Numbered from the stretch's first letter, positions 1 through 8,252 are shown. The stretch: DNA of 18,120 nt from an uncultured Bacteroidales bacterium (GCA_937898885.1 CALDKD010000094.1:1-18120), one strand, 5' to 3'. Numbers and translations are program-made. The notes: generated from the sequence alone by a model not told the origin.

Positions 1-2602
1 CCAGATGGTCGTGGCCTTCCACGTTCCTTATCATCACTACGCCTTCCTTGACCTGGGTCTGCCTGTTCAGGACAGTCTCCACCTCGCCTAGTTCTATACG
101 CAGGCCGTTGAGCTTGATCTGGTTGTCCTTACGGCCAAGAATCACGACATCTCCGTCGGTGTTCCAATATGCATAGTCGCCGGACCTATAGCAGCGTCCG
201 CCTTCATAGTCGATGAACGCTTCGGCTGTCTTTTCAGGCAAGTCATTGTAACCCACCGCTACGCCGAGACCGCCGATGAGAAGTTCTCCCGTAACTCCGA
301 CGGGCAGTTCGTTCAAGTCACTGTCCACAACATATTCCCTTACGTTAAGCAGCGGACGGCCGATGGTGACGCGGTCGGAGTGAGTCAGCTCCTTGCCGTT
401 GCAGCTGACGCTTATCTCCGTAGGCCCGTAGGTATTAAACAGACGTGCACAGGGAGCCAGTTCCTTGATTTGAGGAAGAAGGGCTGGGGGATATTTCTCT
501 CCGCCGAGCACGATGAACCTGCACTCGGACAGCGCTTTCCTGAAATCAGGAAGATCAAGGAACATCTTCAGACGGGAAGGAGTGCCGCTGAAACCGTCCA
601 CGCCGGTCTTGCACATAAGATCGGCCAGAGCCTGCGGATCATTCACCTGAGCCTCGTCGGCGAAGACAAGAGTCATTCCATTGAAAAGAGAAGCCCCTAT
701 TTCCTTGAGTGAGAGGTCAAAACTCACGGTCGTAATGCACAGCATCCTCCTGCATTGGCTCACCAGAGCGTGGAAATGCCTGTTCTCTACGTGGTCAGTG
801 AGGTAATTGCATATACCGATATGCCGCAACATCACGCCCTTGGGACGGCCCGTTGAACCGGATGTGTAAATAAGGTATGCGAGGGAGTCGCTCCCCTGCT
901 CCATGTCCGGATTGGAGACATTCGCATCCGAGGCGGCAGTTGCGAGCAACTCCTCTATATCGAGGGCGTGGTCGCAGTAATCGGCCATCTTGTCGGCCGT
1001 AGTGATGACAAAGCGAGCTTGGCTGTCCTCCGTTATGAGTTTGATGCGCTCTGACGGATATTCAGGATCACATGGAATGTATGCCGCACCGGCCTTCATC
1101 ACTCCGAACATCGCGATCAGATGCCAGCTCTTGCGCGGAAGCAGCAGGCATACGCGGTCTCCCGGGCGCACTCCCCTTTCGATGAGAGAATGGGCAAGGA
1201 TGTTCGCTTTTGCATTGAACTCGCGGTATGTCAGCGTCTCGTTGCAGGCGATAACCGCCGTGGCATCGGGGGTATGCTCCGCCCAATACTCTATGCAATT
1301 GTGAAACAGCGGGAATCTCACAGCCGAATGGTCAATGCAGGTCTGGTGAAGAGACTCGACTTCCTCCTTCTGTCTTTCGCTCATTATCGACACGGACAGC
1401 AGCCTTGCCTGCGGGTTTTCGAGGAAACGCGAAACCACGGCATCCATCGACTCAGCGAAACGGCCGGCAAGGTCTGCAGAATATCTGGCCGTATCATAAT
1501 TGATAACGATTGCGGGCCTGTTATCAATATTCTTTATTGCAATCGTGAACGGGAAAGGGTGGGTGTTGACGCGCAAAGCGTCCGCCGTAACCTTCACACC
1601 GCGTACATCGAAGGTGTTGCCGAGGGTTCCCCACTGATATGTGAAGCGGACGTGCTGCTCGAGTCCATAGTCATTCGCCAGCGACGCAAAGGGATATTCC
1701 TCGTGCTTACGGGTTTCCTGGAAGTTGCGGCGGGTGTCATGAATGAACTGAAGCACGCTGATATCTCCAATTCTGCTGACGAGAGGCAGGGTTAGTACGA
1801 ACATACCCACGACCCCCTCCGTCAGCGGATCCAGACGGCCGTTACTGATTGTGGTCAGGCACAGATCCCTGGTGTTGGCATAGCGGCTGAGCGTGTAGCA
1901 GGCGGCCGCCATAAACAGAGCGGACGGTGCCGTGCCCAGCGCCTTCGCCCTAGACATCACGTCAGGTGCACTGACATACTGTATGCACTCGGCGTGAAGG
2001 CCGTTCTCTCCCCCAAGATCGGACGGCATCTGCGTCGGAGTGACCCCATCCTTAAACAGCCCGGCGTAATACGACTTGTGGTCAGTGGCATCCGCCTGCC
2101 GGGCCGCGACATACTCCGCGTATGAACGGGGCTCGGCTGTAGGCTTCATGCCATCAAGCGCCGAGCAGATCTCCTTCATCAATATATTGAGGGAGACTCC
2201 ATCGTACACCAGATGATGGAAATCCAGAAGGAGCACGGTCTGTGAAGGCGTGGCGAGGACCTCCGCCCTATAGAGCGGGCCGCGGCCGATGTCAAAGACC
2301 TTGACAAAACCATTCTTCGCAGTTTCCAGGCCTATATCGTCCACCTTGTATATCCCGACTTCGGCCTTGAGCCTGTCGGCATAGACCTGCACCGCGAAGC
2401 CGTCCCTTTCCTCGAAATGCGAGAACAGCGCAGAATGGCACTCCAGGACGCTCCTTACCGCCTCTGCCACATCTTCAGGCAGAACGGAGGCGGGGAAAGA
2501 CACAATTTTCGGGTTATTGTAGCGTAAACTATCGGGGTCGATGACACAGTCAACATACACCCCCTGTTGGGCACAGGTAATCGGGGAAGTCTTTACACTC
2601 AT
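1..2602 (-). CDS. Nonribosomal peptide synthetase, C-A module (partial, runs off left edge)
   Basis: Cytoplasmic NRPS that activates an amino acid as aminoacyl-AMP and condenses it. About 867 codons lie in the window and no stop is reached. The condensation domain covers about residues 1-430, with the active-site motif HHLVYDG at 129-135. The adenylation domain follows, with A3 TSGSTGRPKG near 575-585, A5 NTYGPTE, A7 YRSGDYAYW, and A8 GRKDNQIKLNGLRIELGEVE close to the edge. The carrier-protein domain and later modules must lie to the left. The start is ATG at 2602, with AAGGA just before it and an in-frame TAA a few codons upstream. Aligning by eye to GrsA PheA gives the substrate-pocket residues D-L-K-S-V-G-T-V-S (235, 236, 239, 278, 299, 301, 322, 330, 331). 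I cannot match that code to a known substrate. Beginning with a C domain suggests an acyl starter or an upstream partner. It is the last visible gene of the operon from 6893. The family call is very secure; the product is unknown. Confidence 0.95.
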   Translation of the reverse strand, partial: MSVKTSPITCAQQGVYVDCVIDPDSLRYNNPKIVSFPASVLPEDVAEAVRSVLECHSALFSHFEERDGFAVQVYADRLKAEVGIYKVDDIGLETAKNGFVKVFDIGRGPLYRAEVLATPSQTVLLLDFHHLVYDGVSLNILMKEICSALDGMKPTAEPRSYAEYVAARQADATDHKSYYAGLFKDGVTPTQMPSDLGGENGLHAECIQYVSAPDVMSRAKALGTAPSALFMAAACYTLSRYANTRDLCLTTISNGRLDPLTEGVVGMFVLTLPLVSRIGDISVLQFIHDTRRNFQETRKHEEYPFASLANDYGLEQHVRFTYQWGTLGNTFDVRGVKVTADALRVNTHPFPFTIAIKNIDNRPAIVINYDTARYSADLAGRFAESMDAVVSRFLENPQARLLSVSIMSERQKEEVESLHQTCIDHSAVRFPLFHNCIEYWAEHTPDATAVIACNETLTYREFNAKANILAHSLIERGVRPGDRVCLLLPRKSWHLIAMFGVMKAGAAYIPCDPEYPSERIKLITEDSQARFVITTADKMADYCDHALDIEELLATAASDANVSNPDMEQGSDSLAYLIYTSGSTGRPKGVMLRHIGICNYLTDHVENRHFHALVSQCRRMLCITTVSFDLSLKEIGASLFNGMTLVFADEAQVNDPQALADLMCKTGVDGFSGTPSRLKMFLDLPDFRKALSECRFIVLGGEKYPPALLPQIKELAPCARLFNTYGPTEISVSCNGKELTHSDRVTIGRPLLNVREYVVDSDLNELPVGVTGELLIGGLGVAVGYNDLPEKTAEAFIDYEGGRCYRSGDYAYWNTDGDVVILGRKDNQIKLNGLRIELGEVETVLNRQTQVKEGVVMIRNVEGHDHL

Positions 2603-2677
2603 ATTCCTTGAAAAAGTTTAAAAGTTTATTTAGCACATGACAATTTTTTAAAAATTATCACTGTATATTATTGAATA

Positions 2678-3067
2678 TCAATTAATTAATCCTACAGAAA
2701 ATGAGATACCTAATAAAGTACCGTCACCACCGTCGCACAGGCCCAGACGGTAAAGTCGTTCATTGAAAAGGTCGAACCTGCGCATAAGAGCCGCAGTCAT
2801 CTCCTTCTCGCTGCCGTAATGGTCTACAACCGCAGCCTCCTCGGCGTGGCTTTCAAAAAGGATATCGCCATCTGCCGAAGTCACAAGCCGTGACTTGATG
2901 CCAGGATGATTGTCAATAACGGCTTTCAACGCCTTTTCCAGACGTTGCGGGTCAATACTTCTATCCAGGTGATATAATCTATCAATATTATAGTTGACAT
3001 CCTCCGATGCACTCTGTTCCGAAAGATATATTCCAATTTGGGTTTGGGTAAGAGAGTATGTATTCAT
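2678..3067 (-). pseudogene. Truncated NRPS condensation domain (N-terminal part only)
   Basis: This 129-residue reading frame looks like the first third of a condensation domain. It starts MNTYSLTQTQIGIYLSEQ, a C1-type motif, and continues through the usual 'LEKALKAVIDNHPGIKSRL' region. It stops at GISFSVGLIN, just where the HHxxxDG catalytic motif should begin; the next gene has LLLDFHHLVYDG at that point. It therefore lacks the active site and the whole C-terminal lobe and cannot be a working C domain. It begins 10 bp after the MATE-kinase gene and ends about 75 AT-rich bases before the NRPS start, so it is probably co-transcribed. The likely explanation is a remnant of a deleted upstream module. 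A retained short docking or helper protein is possible, since the frame is intact up to its stop. Confidence 0.75.
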
Positions 3068-3077
3068 TACGTAATAA

Positions 3078-4802
3078 TTATAAAGTTTGTTCTTTTATTG
3101 CTATTGTCACCATATTCTGGTTGAAACGGTAATCATATTTAATATCAGAGGTCAGGCCGTGAACAATCCTCAGTCCAAGATGATTCTCGCAGTCTTGTTC
3201 TGAGATGCTTTCCTCATTCTTATATTCCACCGGATTGAAAGGTCTGCCGTCATCGTGAAGTGAGATAGCTGTTCTTGTAGCCCTGACATCAACGAAACGG
3301 GCATGACCGTGTTCAATGATGTTCTTAAGAAGCTCTTCAAAACAGACAACATAGCGATTTACTATTTCGGAACTGAGACCAAGGGACAAGAGAAAATCGC
3401 GAAGGCTGCCGCGGGTCTCGGCCAAAGCCTGGATATTGGTCTCTACAGTAACGTCATACACGTCATTCTCCTCGCTCTTAGGGATAAGAAACACCGGTGC
3501 CTGACGGTACTTATTACGATAACGTATACTGCCGGTGCATATAAGCACAATTACCGCCACTATAGCCTGCCCCAGGAAGAAACCAATCCACCTGCCCCGC
3601 AGCCCCCAGAAGCATATCATAGGCAAGAGTGTCTGACCTACGGATATCAGGAACGCAAGATGCTTATGGTCATAAAACTGATATACTGGAATGAGACAAC
3701 ATAGCAGGGCCTGCATCACAATCTGCAGGGTGAAGGCAGGCAGGGCTTTGCGGATAATGGGAATTGAGCTGGCGCTATTCACGCCCAATATATGACCAAC
3801 CTGAACGGGGAAAATTACAATTAGAAGCACATAGACAACAAGGCATATTGACAAGAACCGATAGGCGCGCCGCATAAGCAGCAGCATCCCGCGGTCATCG
3901 CCAATACCATGGAGTATGCTGCCTACGGGCTGGATTGTACGAATGGTACCGGTGAGGAAAATCATTGAGAATGCGAATAGTTGCATACATACGGCGAGCG
4001 CTATCAATCCTTCGTCACCCAGGTATGTACCTGCCACATAGTTGTTGCCTACAAACTGCACGGAAAGCAGGATTGTACTCATGAACATAGGTACGCCATA
4101 AGTAACAATCTGATGGTAATCAATGCACTTCACCTGGAAACGGCAAAGACGCATCGTGCCTTTTTTCCTGAAGTGTGGAAGCACTAACAGTGAGCATACA
4201 ATATACATCATGAGGGTGGCCCAGGCGGCACCGGCAATGCCCCATTTGAAGAATTTTATAAAGATGATATCGCACACAATGTTGAAAATGTTGCCCACTA
4301 TCACGGCACGCGACACAATACCGGGAGACCCATCAACAGTAACGAATGACTGAAGTGTGTACATCAGCAGCATTGGAATGGCAGAGAAAAGGGTGACGCG
4401 TAAAAAATCGTTGGTCATAGTGCGCAGGCTCTCCGATTCGCACAAAACAGAGGAGAGATTATTGAAGACGCTAAAGCCCACAACCGTGAACAACGCGCCC
4501 AACAGCACCGATATCAACATTGAGAAAGAAAAAAGTTTGTTGGCCTCCTCTTTGACACCCTTGCCTATGGCAATGCCTGCCATCATTGAACAGCTGATAA
4601 CGTAAAAACACGACAAGGCAAATACTGCCTGTGTTACAGGCCTGCACAAATTTACTGCCGCCAACCCTTCCGGTCCGATAAGATTGCCAACTATTGAGGC
4701 ATCAACAATATTGGCAACCTGCGTTGCGGCAACAGACAGGACGGAAGCGCCAAGATAATTCCTGAAAGCCTTACCTATTAAGTACGAGTTGCGTTGCTGC
4801 AT
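3078..4802 (-). CDS. MATE-family transporter fused to an RsbW/SpoIIAB-like ATP-binding (anti-sigma/kinase) domain
   Basis: A 574-residue inner-membrane protein. Residues 1 to about 430 form a polytopic MATE/multidrug-exporter-like region with roughly 12 hydrophobic segments and typical text such as VANIVDASIVGNLIGPEGLAA near the start. Residues about 446-574 form a GHKL ATPase of the anti-sigma-kinase type: N-box EELLKNIIEHGH (489-500, Asn494), G1-like DDGRPFNP (517-524) and G2-like HLGLRIVHGL (541-550). There is no histidine-kinase phospho-acceptor domain. The start is ATG at 4802, overlapping the STAS stop as TGATG; a GTG one codon upstream is less likely. The tight coupling to STAS and PP2C genes suggests that STAS docks on the C-terminal domain and controls export, or that the transporter sequesters or signals through it. 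With an NRPS downstream, export of the peptide product is the natural guess. Family calls are firm; the mechanism is inference. Confidence 0.9.
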   Translation of the reverse strand: MQQRNSYLIGKAFRNYLGASVLSVAATQVANIVDASIVGNLIGPEGLAAVNLCRPVTQAVFALSCFYVISCSMMAGIAIGKGVKEEANKLFSFSMLISVLLGALFTVVGFSVFNNLSSVLCESESLRTMTNDFLRVTLFSAIPMLLMYTLQSFVTVDGSPGIVSRAVIVGNIFNIVCDIIFIKFFKWGIAGAAWATLMMYIVCSLLVLPHFRKKGTMRLCRFQVKCIDYHQIVTYGVPMFMSTILLSVQFVGNNYVAGTYLGDEGLIALAVCMQLFAFSMIFLTGTIRTIQPVGSILHGIGDDRGMLLLMRRAYRFLSICLVVYVLLIVIFPVQVGHILGVNSASSIPIIRKALPAFTLQIVMQALLCCLIPVYQFYDHKHLAFLISVGQTLLPMICFWGLRGRWIGFFLGQAIVAVIVLICTGSIRYRNKYRQAPVFLIPKSEENDVYDVTVETNIQALAETRGSLRDFLLSLGLSSEIVNRYVVCFEELLKNIIEHGHARFVDVRATRTAISLHDDGRPFNPVEYKNEESISEQDCENHLGLRIVHGLTSDIKYDYRFNQNMVTIAIKEQTL

Positions 4803-5104
4803 CACTTAATGATGAACATCTTGTCAAAATGCGTCACCTGAAGGACCTCCATAATGTTCTCATTGACATTGAGAAGCGTAACCTGCTTTCCCTTGGCGGC
4901 ATATGCCTTGCGGAGCCGGAGCAGAATACGCAGGCCGGAACTGGCAACATAGTCAAGCGAGCTGCAATCCATGGTCAGTGGCTTATCCGCCAATGACTCA
5001 AGCTCCTTTACCTGAGGCTCCGCCTGTTCGGAAGCCATAGTGTCCATACTGCCGCATAATACGGCTACAATACTCTCGGCGTTGTTTTGAATAGTAATCT
5101 CCAT
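4802..5104 (-). CDS. STAS-domain anti-sigma-factor antagonist-like protein (RsbV/SpoIIAA type)
   Basis: A 100-residue single-domain STAS protein in the cytoplasm. The signature DCSSLDYVASSGLRILL (46-62) places Ser55 of the ASSG motif at the site that is phosphorylated in SpoIIAA and RsbV (DS-S/T-G). That suggests phosphorylation by an RsbW-like kinase and dephosphorylation by a PP2C. The start chosen is ATG at 5104 (MEITIQNN), which gives the usual family length and a 19-bp gap from the phosphatase stop. An ATG at 5140 would add 12 untypical residues and overlap the phosphatase gene. Its stop overlaps the MATE-kinase start, so the two are probably translationally coupled. It is most likely the switch molecule between the phosphatase and the kinase domain. 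No sigma factor gene is seen nearby. Confidence 0.92.
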   Translation of the reverse strand: MEITIQNNAESIVAVLCGSMDTMASEQAEPQVKELESLADKPLTMDCSSLDYVASSGLRILLRLRKAYAAKGKQVTLLNVNENIMEVLQVTHFDKMFIIK

Positions 5105-5123
5105 ATATAAAACTTTAAAATTA

Positions 5124-6839
5124 TTATCCCTGAAATCCAAGCTGACATGACGGCAAGCCGTTCCTCATTCTCAGGCATAGCATCGTGATATCATCACTCT
5201 GCACCGCTCCAGACGCATACTGACGCACTTGCTCAAGCATTTTGTCTATTATACAGGCGGCAGACTCTTTCCCCACAGCCTCAATAGCCGTCAGGGTCTT
5301 TTCCTTGCCAAACTCCACACCTTCCGGATTCATAGCCTCTGTGATACCGTCGGTATATAGGAACAGCACATCTTCCGCACCGAACTTGACTATGTTTGAG
5401 GTAAACTCAGCCTCCTCCCATACACCCAAGGGCATATTCTCAGCCATCGGCATATAACCGGCCGTACCGTTACTTACCAGCACAGGTGAGTTATGCCCTG
5501 CGTTCACATACTCCAGCTCCCGCGTCTCAATATTCAGGCAACCGAACCAGAACGTCACAAACAGACATTGGGAATTGTCGGCACACAGCGAGCGGTTCAT
5601 CCTGCCTACAGCCTCACTGGCAGGCATACAGGCAGCCACACTGCGAAACAGATAATGTGTGGCAGCCATAAGCAATGACGCCTGAACACCCTTGCCGCTT
5701 ACATCGCCTATGCAGAAATAAAGCTTGTCATCACTGATAAAATAGTCGTATAGATCGCCGCCAACCTTACGCGCCGGATGCAGACAGGCGTGCAGGTCTA
5801 TATCGTCACGCCCGGGGAAAGGAGGGAACTGATGTGGCACCAGGTTATTCTGTACGCCGGCCGCGAGCTGCATCTCATTGTCCATAACAGCCTTTTCCCT
5901 TTCCGTCTGATGCTGTCTCCTCACGAAAGGCCTGGCCACATACATCACAGTGAACATAATGACTATCGAGGTAGTCAGGAAAAGCAGTAATATCAGCAAG
6001 GACAATACCGACAATGCCTTTCTGATTTTGCCGTCAACAATATTCCGGTCGGCAGAGTAGATTATCTTCCAGTCCAATTTGTCAATTATACGCTCCCGCA
6101 CAATCATCTGGTCGGGAGAGAGCTCCAGAATATAGTCATCCGGGGCGACTATCATTCTATCATCCGAGCTGTACATACTTACATCTATGTCCTTTCTTGA
6201 CTTATGCTGCGTGATTGTCGATGTAAGTGAGCTTAGCAATATAAAAGAGTAGGCAACACCTATGCGCTCGCCGTTATGTCCATACAATGGTGTGTAATAA
6301 CCCACAAAATCCAATCCGCTCTCATCTTCCCGGGTGGGTCCTTCCCATCCGTTCTGACCCATCACCACACATTTCAACCACACGGAATCTCTCTCTGCCT
6401 CTTCGCCAAAATCGTAACTGTTCAGAAAGATCTCATTATCATCTTCAAAGTAGGCACAGCGCTCATAGAATTTATCAGTTCCGGGAATATAGCCTTTGCG
6501 CACAGCCAAGGCAACGCCCTCCACATCTGTCATAGCAGGAAGTGAGCGACATAGTATGGTATCTATCTGCTGCTTGTCGTCCGCATAAAGCGACACTAAA
6601 CTCGCAAACGTATTTGTAGCACTCTCCACGCTCTCAATCTTCTGGGTGATGAACTGTGTGGTGGAGGCAATAGACTCAGAAATGCGGTCATCCAGCTCAC
6701 GCTCATACTCCTTACGGAAGATGGATGCCATAATCATCAGAATCACGGCAGAGGCTATGAGGACGGCAACCGTTACATATAACGTCATCTTAACTTGGAG
6801 TCCCGTCTTGGTCTTCCTAATGAAATCGCCTACCTTCAT
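5124..6839 (-). CDS. Membrane-bound sensor PP2C-type serine phosphatase (SpoIIE/RsbU-like)
   Basis: A 571-residue membrane phosphatase. Transmembrane segment 1 is at about 18-40, an extracytoplasmic sensor region at about 41-273 (Cache-like in layout), segment 2 at about 274-300, and a short helical linker follows. The SpoIIE/PP2C domain covers about 320-560. Metal-binding motifs are intact: GGDLYDYF (360-367), GDVSGKG (378-384), NAGHN (446-450), YTDGITE (495-501) and QSDDIT (547-552). It should dephosphorylate the adjacent STAS protein when the sensor domain is engaged. The start is ATG at 6839. An in-frame ATG at 6926 lies upstream of the promoter and inside an inverted repeat, so it is rejected. 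The gene is first in the operon with the STAS, MATE-kinase and NRPS genes. The ligand is unknown. Confidence 0.93.
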   Translation of the reverse strand: MKVGDFIRKTKTGLQVKMTLYVTVAVLIASAVILMIMASIFRKEYERELDDRISESIASTTQFITQKIESVESATNTFASLVSLYADDKQQIDTILCRSLPAMTDVEGVALAVRKGYIPGTDKFYERCAYFEDDNEIFLNSYDFGEEAERDSVWLKCVVMGQNGWEGPTREDESGLDFVGYYTPLYGHNGERIGVAYSFILLSSLTSTITQHKSRKDIDVSMYSSDDRMIVAPDDYILELSPDQMIVRERIIDKLDWKIIYSADRNIVDGKIRKALSVLSLLILLLFLTTSIVIMFTVMYVARPFVRRQHQTEREKAVMDNEMQLAAGVQNNLVPHQFPPFPGRDDIDLHACLHPARKVGGDLYDYFISDDKLYFCIGDVSGKGVQASLLMAATHYLFRSVAACMPASEAVGRMNRSLCADNSQCLFVTFWFGCLNIETRELEYVNAGHNSPVLVSNGTAGYMPMAENMPLGVWEEAEFTSNIVKFGAEDVLFLYTDGITEAMNPEGVEFGKEKTLTAIEAVGKESAACIIDKMLEQVRQYASGAVQSDDITMLCLRMRNGLPSCQLGFQG

Positions 6840-6862
6840 TGTTTTTTTTTTTGCTAAAAATG

Positions 6863-6893
6863 CAAACGTATAAAAAAAAGAGGCTTTATCAAA
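6863..6893 (-). promoter_or_regulatory. Bacteroidota-type promoter for the phosphatase/STAS/MATE/NRPS operon
   Basis: On the minus strand, TTTG (6893-6890), a 19-bp spacer and TACGTTTG (6870-6863) fit the Bacteroides sigma-ABfr consensus TTTG-N19-21-TAnnTTTG. The start site would fall near 6856, giving a leader of about 17 nt. That leader is mostly an 11-base A tract directly before ATG 6839. The spacer contains an 8-base T tract (minus strand). Confidence 0.75.
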
Positions 6894-6918
6894 TTTTTCC
6901 GCAAAATATATGAGGAGC

Positions 6919-6947
6919 CGGGTCAAGGGGACAGGTTCCTTGACCCG
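6919..6947. repeat. Inverted repeat, copy 1 of 3 (GGGTCA...TGACCC family)
   Basis: Perfect 10-bp arms, CGGGTCAAGG (6919-6928) and CCTTGACCCG (6938-6947), around a 9-nt loop that reads ACCTGT within it on the minus strand. Compared with the copies at 8614 and 10345 it is in the opposite orientation. It lies just upstream of the phosphatase operon promoter and about 200 nt past the end of the 7146-8192 gene. No long T tract follows on the minus strand, so terminator function is doubtful here. Confidence 0.8.
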
Positions 6948-7070
6948 ACAATAACCGGCAATTCCCCGCTGAGTATTCCACGCAGACCGTATGTAGTAAT
7001 CTCAGACTTGATTAAAAAACCGCCATTTCAAGTCACCCCTGACCCTCGGAATGCGTGATATAACACAAAA

Positions 7071-7101
7071 GTTCCCGACCTCAATCTATCAGGCCGGGAA
7101 C
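7071..7101 (-). terminator. Probable intrinsic terminator of the DUF6266-like gene
   Basis: Arms GTTCCCG (7071-7077) and CGGGAAC (7095-7101) extend inward by 3 bp. As minus-strand RNA the stem is a continuous 11 pairs with one G-U, while the plus-strand version has an A-C mismatch. A short U run (CUUUUG) follows the stem. It starts 45 nt after the stop at 7146. The rest of 6948-7145 shows nothing else recognisable. Confidence 0.65.
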
Positions 7102-7145
7102 GTAATAGTTCTTGCTGTCAATGTCAAAGCAACTCCGGAATTGCC

Positions 7146-8192
7146 TTATTCGTCCTCAAAGGGGTTTGGTCGGGAGGTGGAGTTGGTGCCACTTGATGAG
7201 CTGCCATAGCTGCCGGCTGTGCCGGTTCCGCTACCTGAGTTACTTGCGTTATTGGAGCCACCATCACTGTTTTGGCTGGCAGAGCTGGCGTAATCGTAGT
7301 CGCATTCCCAACTGTCATCATCAAAATTGGACGAGCCCATATCGGCACGGCTCTCGCCGCCGTATGTGGCTACGGCACGGAGGTAGGCGTCATTGCCGGT
7401 GTAATCCTCAAGCAGGGTGTTCTGTCCTGTCAGCAGCTGGGTGCTCACCTGAGTCTTGCCGCTGCTCCGGCGGGAGTGTATCCACGTGAACAGACAGCCT
7501 GCGTACTTGGCATTGATGCTCTCTGCCTCTGCGGTGTGGCGTGCCAGGCAGCCGTCCAGTGACGCGAAGCCCTCGCGGCCGCAAAGGCTCCACAGCAATA
7601 CAGTGCTGCTCTTGTCAAGGGCCACAGTCCACGAGCGGGCGGAGCAGTATGGTATGCCGGTAACTGCGTTTATACCCTGGCGTACGCTTACGAAGGTTAT
7701 GCTGTCGCCGTAGTTGAAGTCAGGGTTGTTCCTTACTATCGCATTGCTAAGAGCGGCCACTGTGGTATTGGCGTCAATCTGCAAAGCGCCAAGGGCGATG
7801 TCGGTAACGGCTGATGTCCCTGCCAGTGTGATACCGACCGATGGCAGAGAGCCCTGCGACACCTGATATGGAGCGGCGACGCAGCCACCGCCCGCAACCT
7901 CGCTGCGGGTCATATAGACAGGCAGCATACTGGAGTTCACCCTGTTGAACATATTGAATTCACTCAAGCCGGCAGGGCGGGTCTCAAAGCAGTCAGTCAG
8001 AGCCTGATGAACGCACTTGTACATACGCACCATATTGGCCCAGCGCATCCTGACGCGCTGCTGACGGGGCGTGCGTCTGTTTGCAGTGCGGGTCACTTTC
8101 TCCGACACCACTGTCTTGCCGCCGGACTTTCTGAAAGTCAGGGCACCTGCGGATCCAATCAACTTGCTTACTATTCCTGTGAAAATCGCCAT
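7146..8192 (-). CDS. Hypothetical protein, DUF6266-like, with Ser/Gly/Asn-rich tail
   Basis: A 348-residue protein of unknown function. The N-terminus (MAIFTGIVSKLIGSAGALTF, then a basic stretch RTANRRTPRQQRVRMRWANM, then FNMFNRVNS and VSQGSLPSV) resembles by eye the DUF6266 proteins of Bacteroidota: G-rich start, basic PT-x-x-Q-x-x-R motif, 'GSLP' motif. There is no clear signal peptide or membrane segment. From about residue 298 to the end it is low complexity, rich in Ser, Gly, Asn and Thr, ending in acidic NPFEDE. Length exceeds the roughly 200 residues I remember for DUF6266, mainly through the middle part and tail. The start is ATG at 8192, downstream of a promoter with a leader of about 100 nt containing a hairpin. 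It sits alone between inverted repeats of the same family. Family assignment is tentative. Confidence 0.65.
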   Translation of the reverse strand: MAIFTGIVSKLIGSAGALTFRKSGGKTVVSEKVTRTANRRTPRQQRVRMRWANMVRMYKCVHQALTDCFETRPAGLSEFNMFNRVNSSMLPVYMTRSEVAGGGCVAAPYQVSQGSLPSVGITLAGTSAVTDIALGALQIDANTTVAALSNAIVRNNPDFNYGDSITFVSVRQGINAVTGIPYCSARSWTVALDKSSTVLLWSLCGREGFASLDGCLARHTAEAESINAKYAGCLFTWIHSRRSSGKTQVSTQLLTGQNTLLEDYTGNDAYLRAVATYGGESRADMGSSNFDDDSWECDYDYASSASQNSDGGSNNASNSGSGTGTAGSYGSSSSGTNSTSRPNPFEDE

Positions 8193-8222
8193 TGTTTTGA
8201 GTTTTTAAAGCGTTAAACAATA

Positions 8223-8252
8223 ATGCTGCTGTTAAACTGATAACGGCAGCAT
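8223..8252. promoter_or_regulatory. Dyad/hairpin in the leader of the DUF6266-like gene
   Basis: ATGCTGCTGTTA (8223-8234) and TAACGGCAGCAT (8241-8252) form 12-bp arms with one mismatch around a 6-nt loop, about 30 nt before the start codon at 8192. The mismatch pairs as T-G only on the plus strand and is A-C on the minus transcript. It may be a protein-binding dyad rather than an RNA element. No downstream T tract is seen. Confidence 0.45.

Noticed and set aside
1121..1795. 224-codon plus-strand open frame
   Set aside because: Lies wholly inside the NRPS gene on the other strand, and its translation matches no protein pattern; a shadow of the NRPS coding frame.
6840..6926. Longer N-terminus for the phosphatase (ATG at 6926)
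   Set aside because: It would start inside an inverted repeat and upstream of a consensus promoter; ATG 6839 gives a normal membrane-anchored N-terminus.
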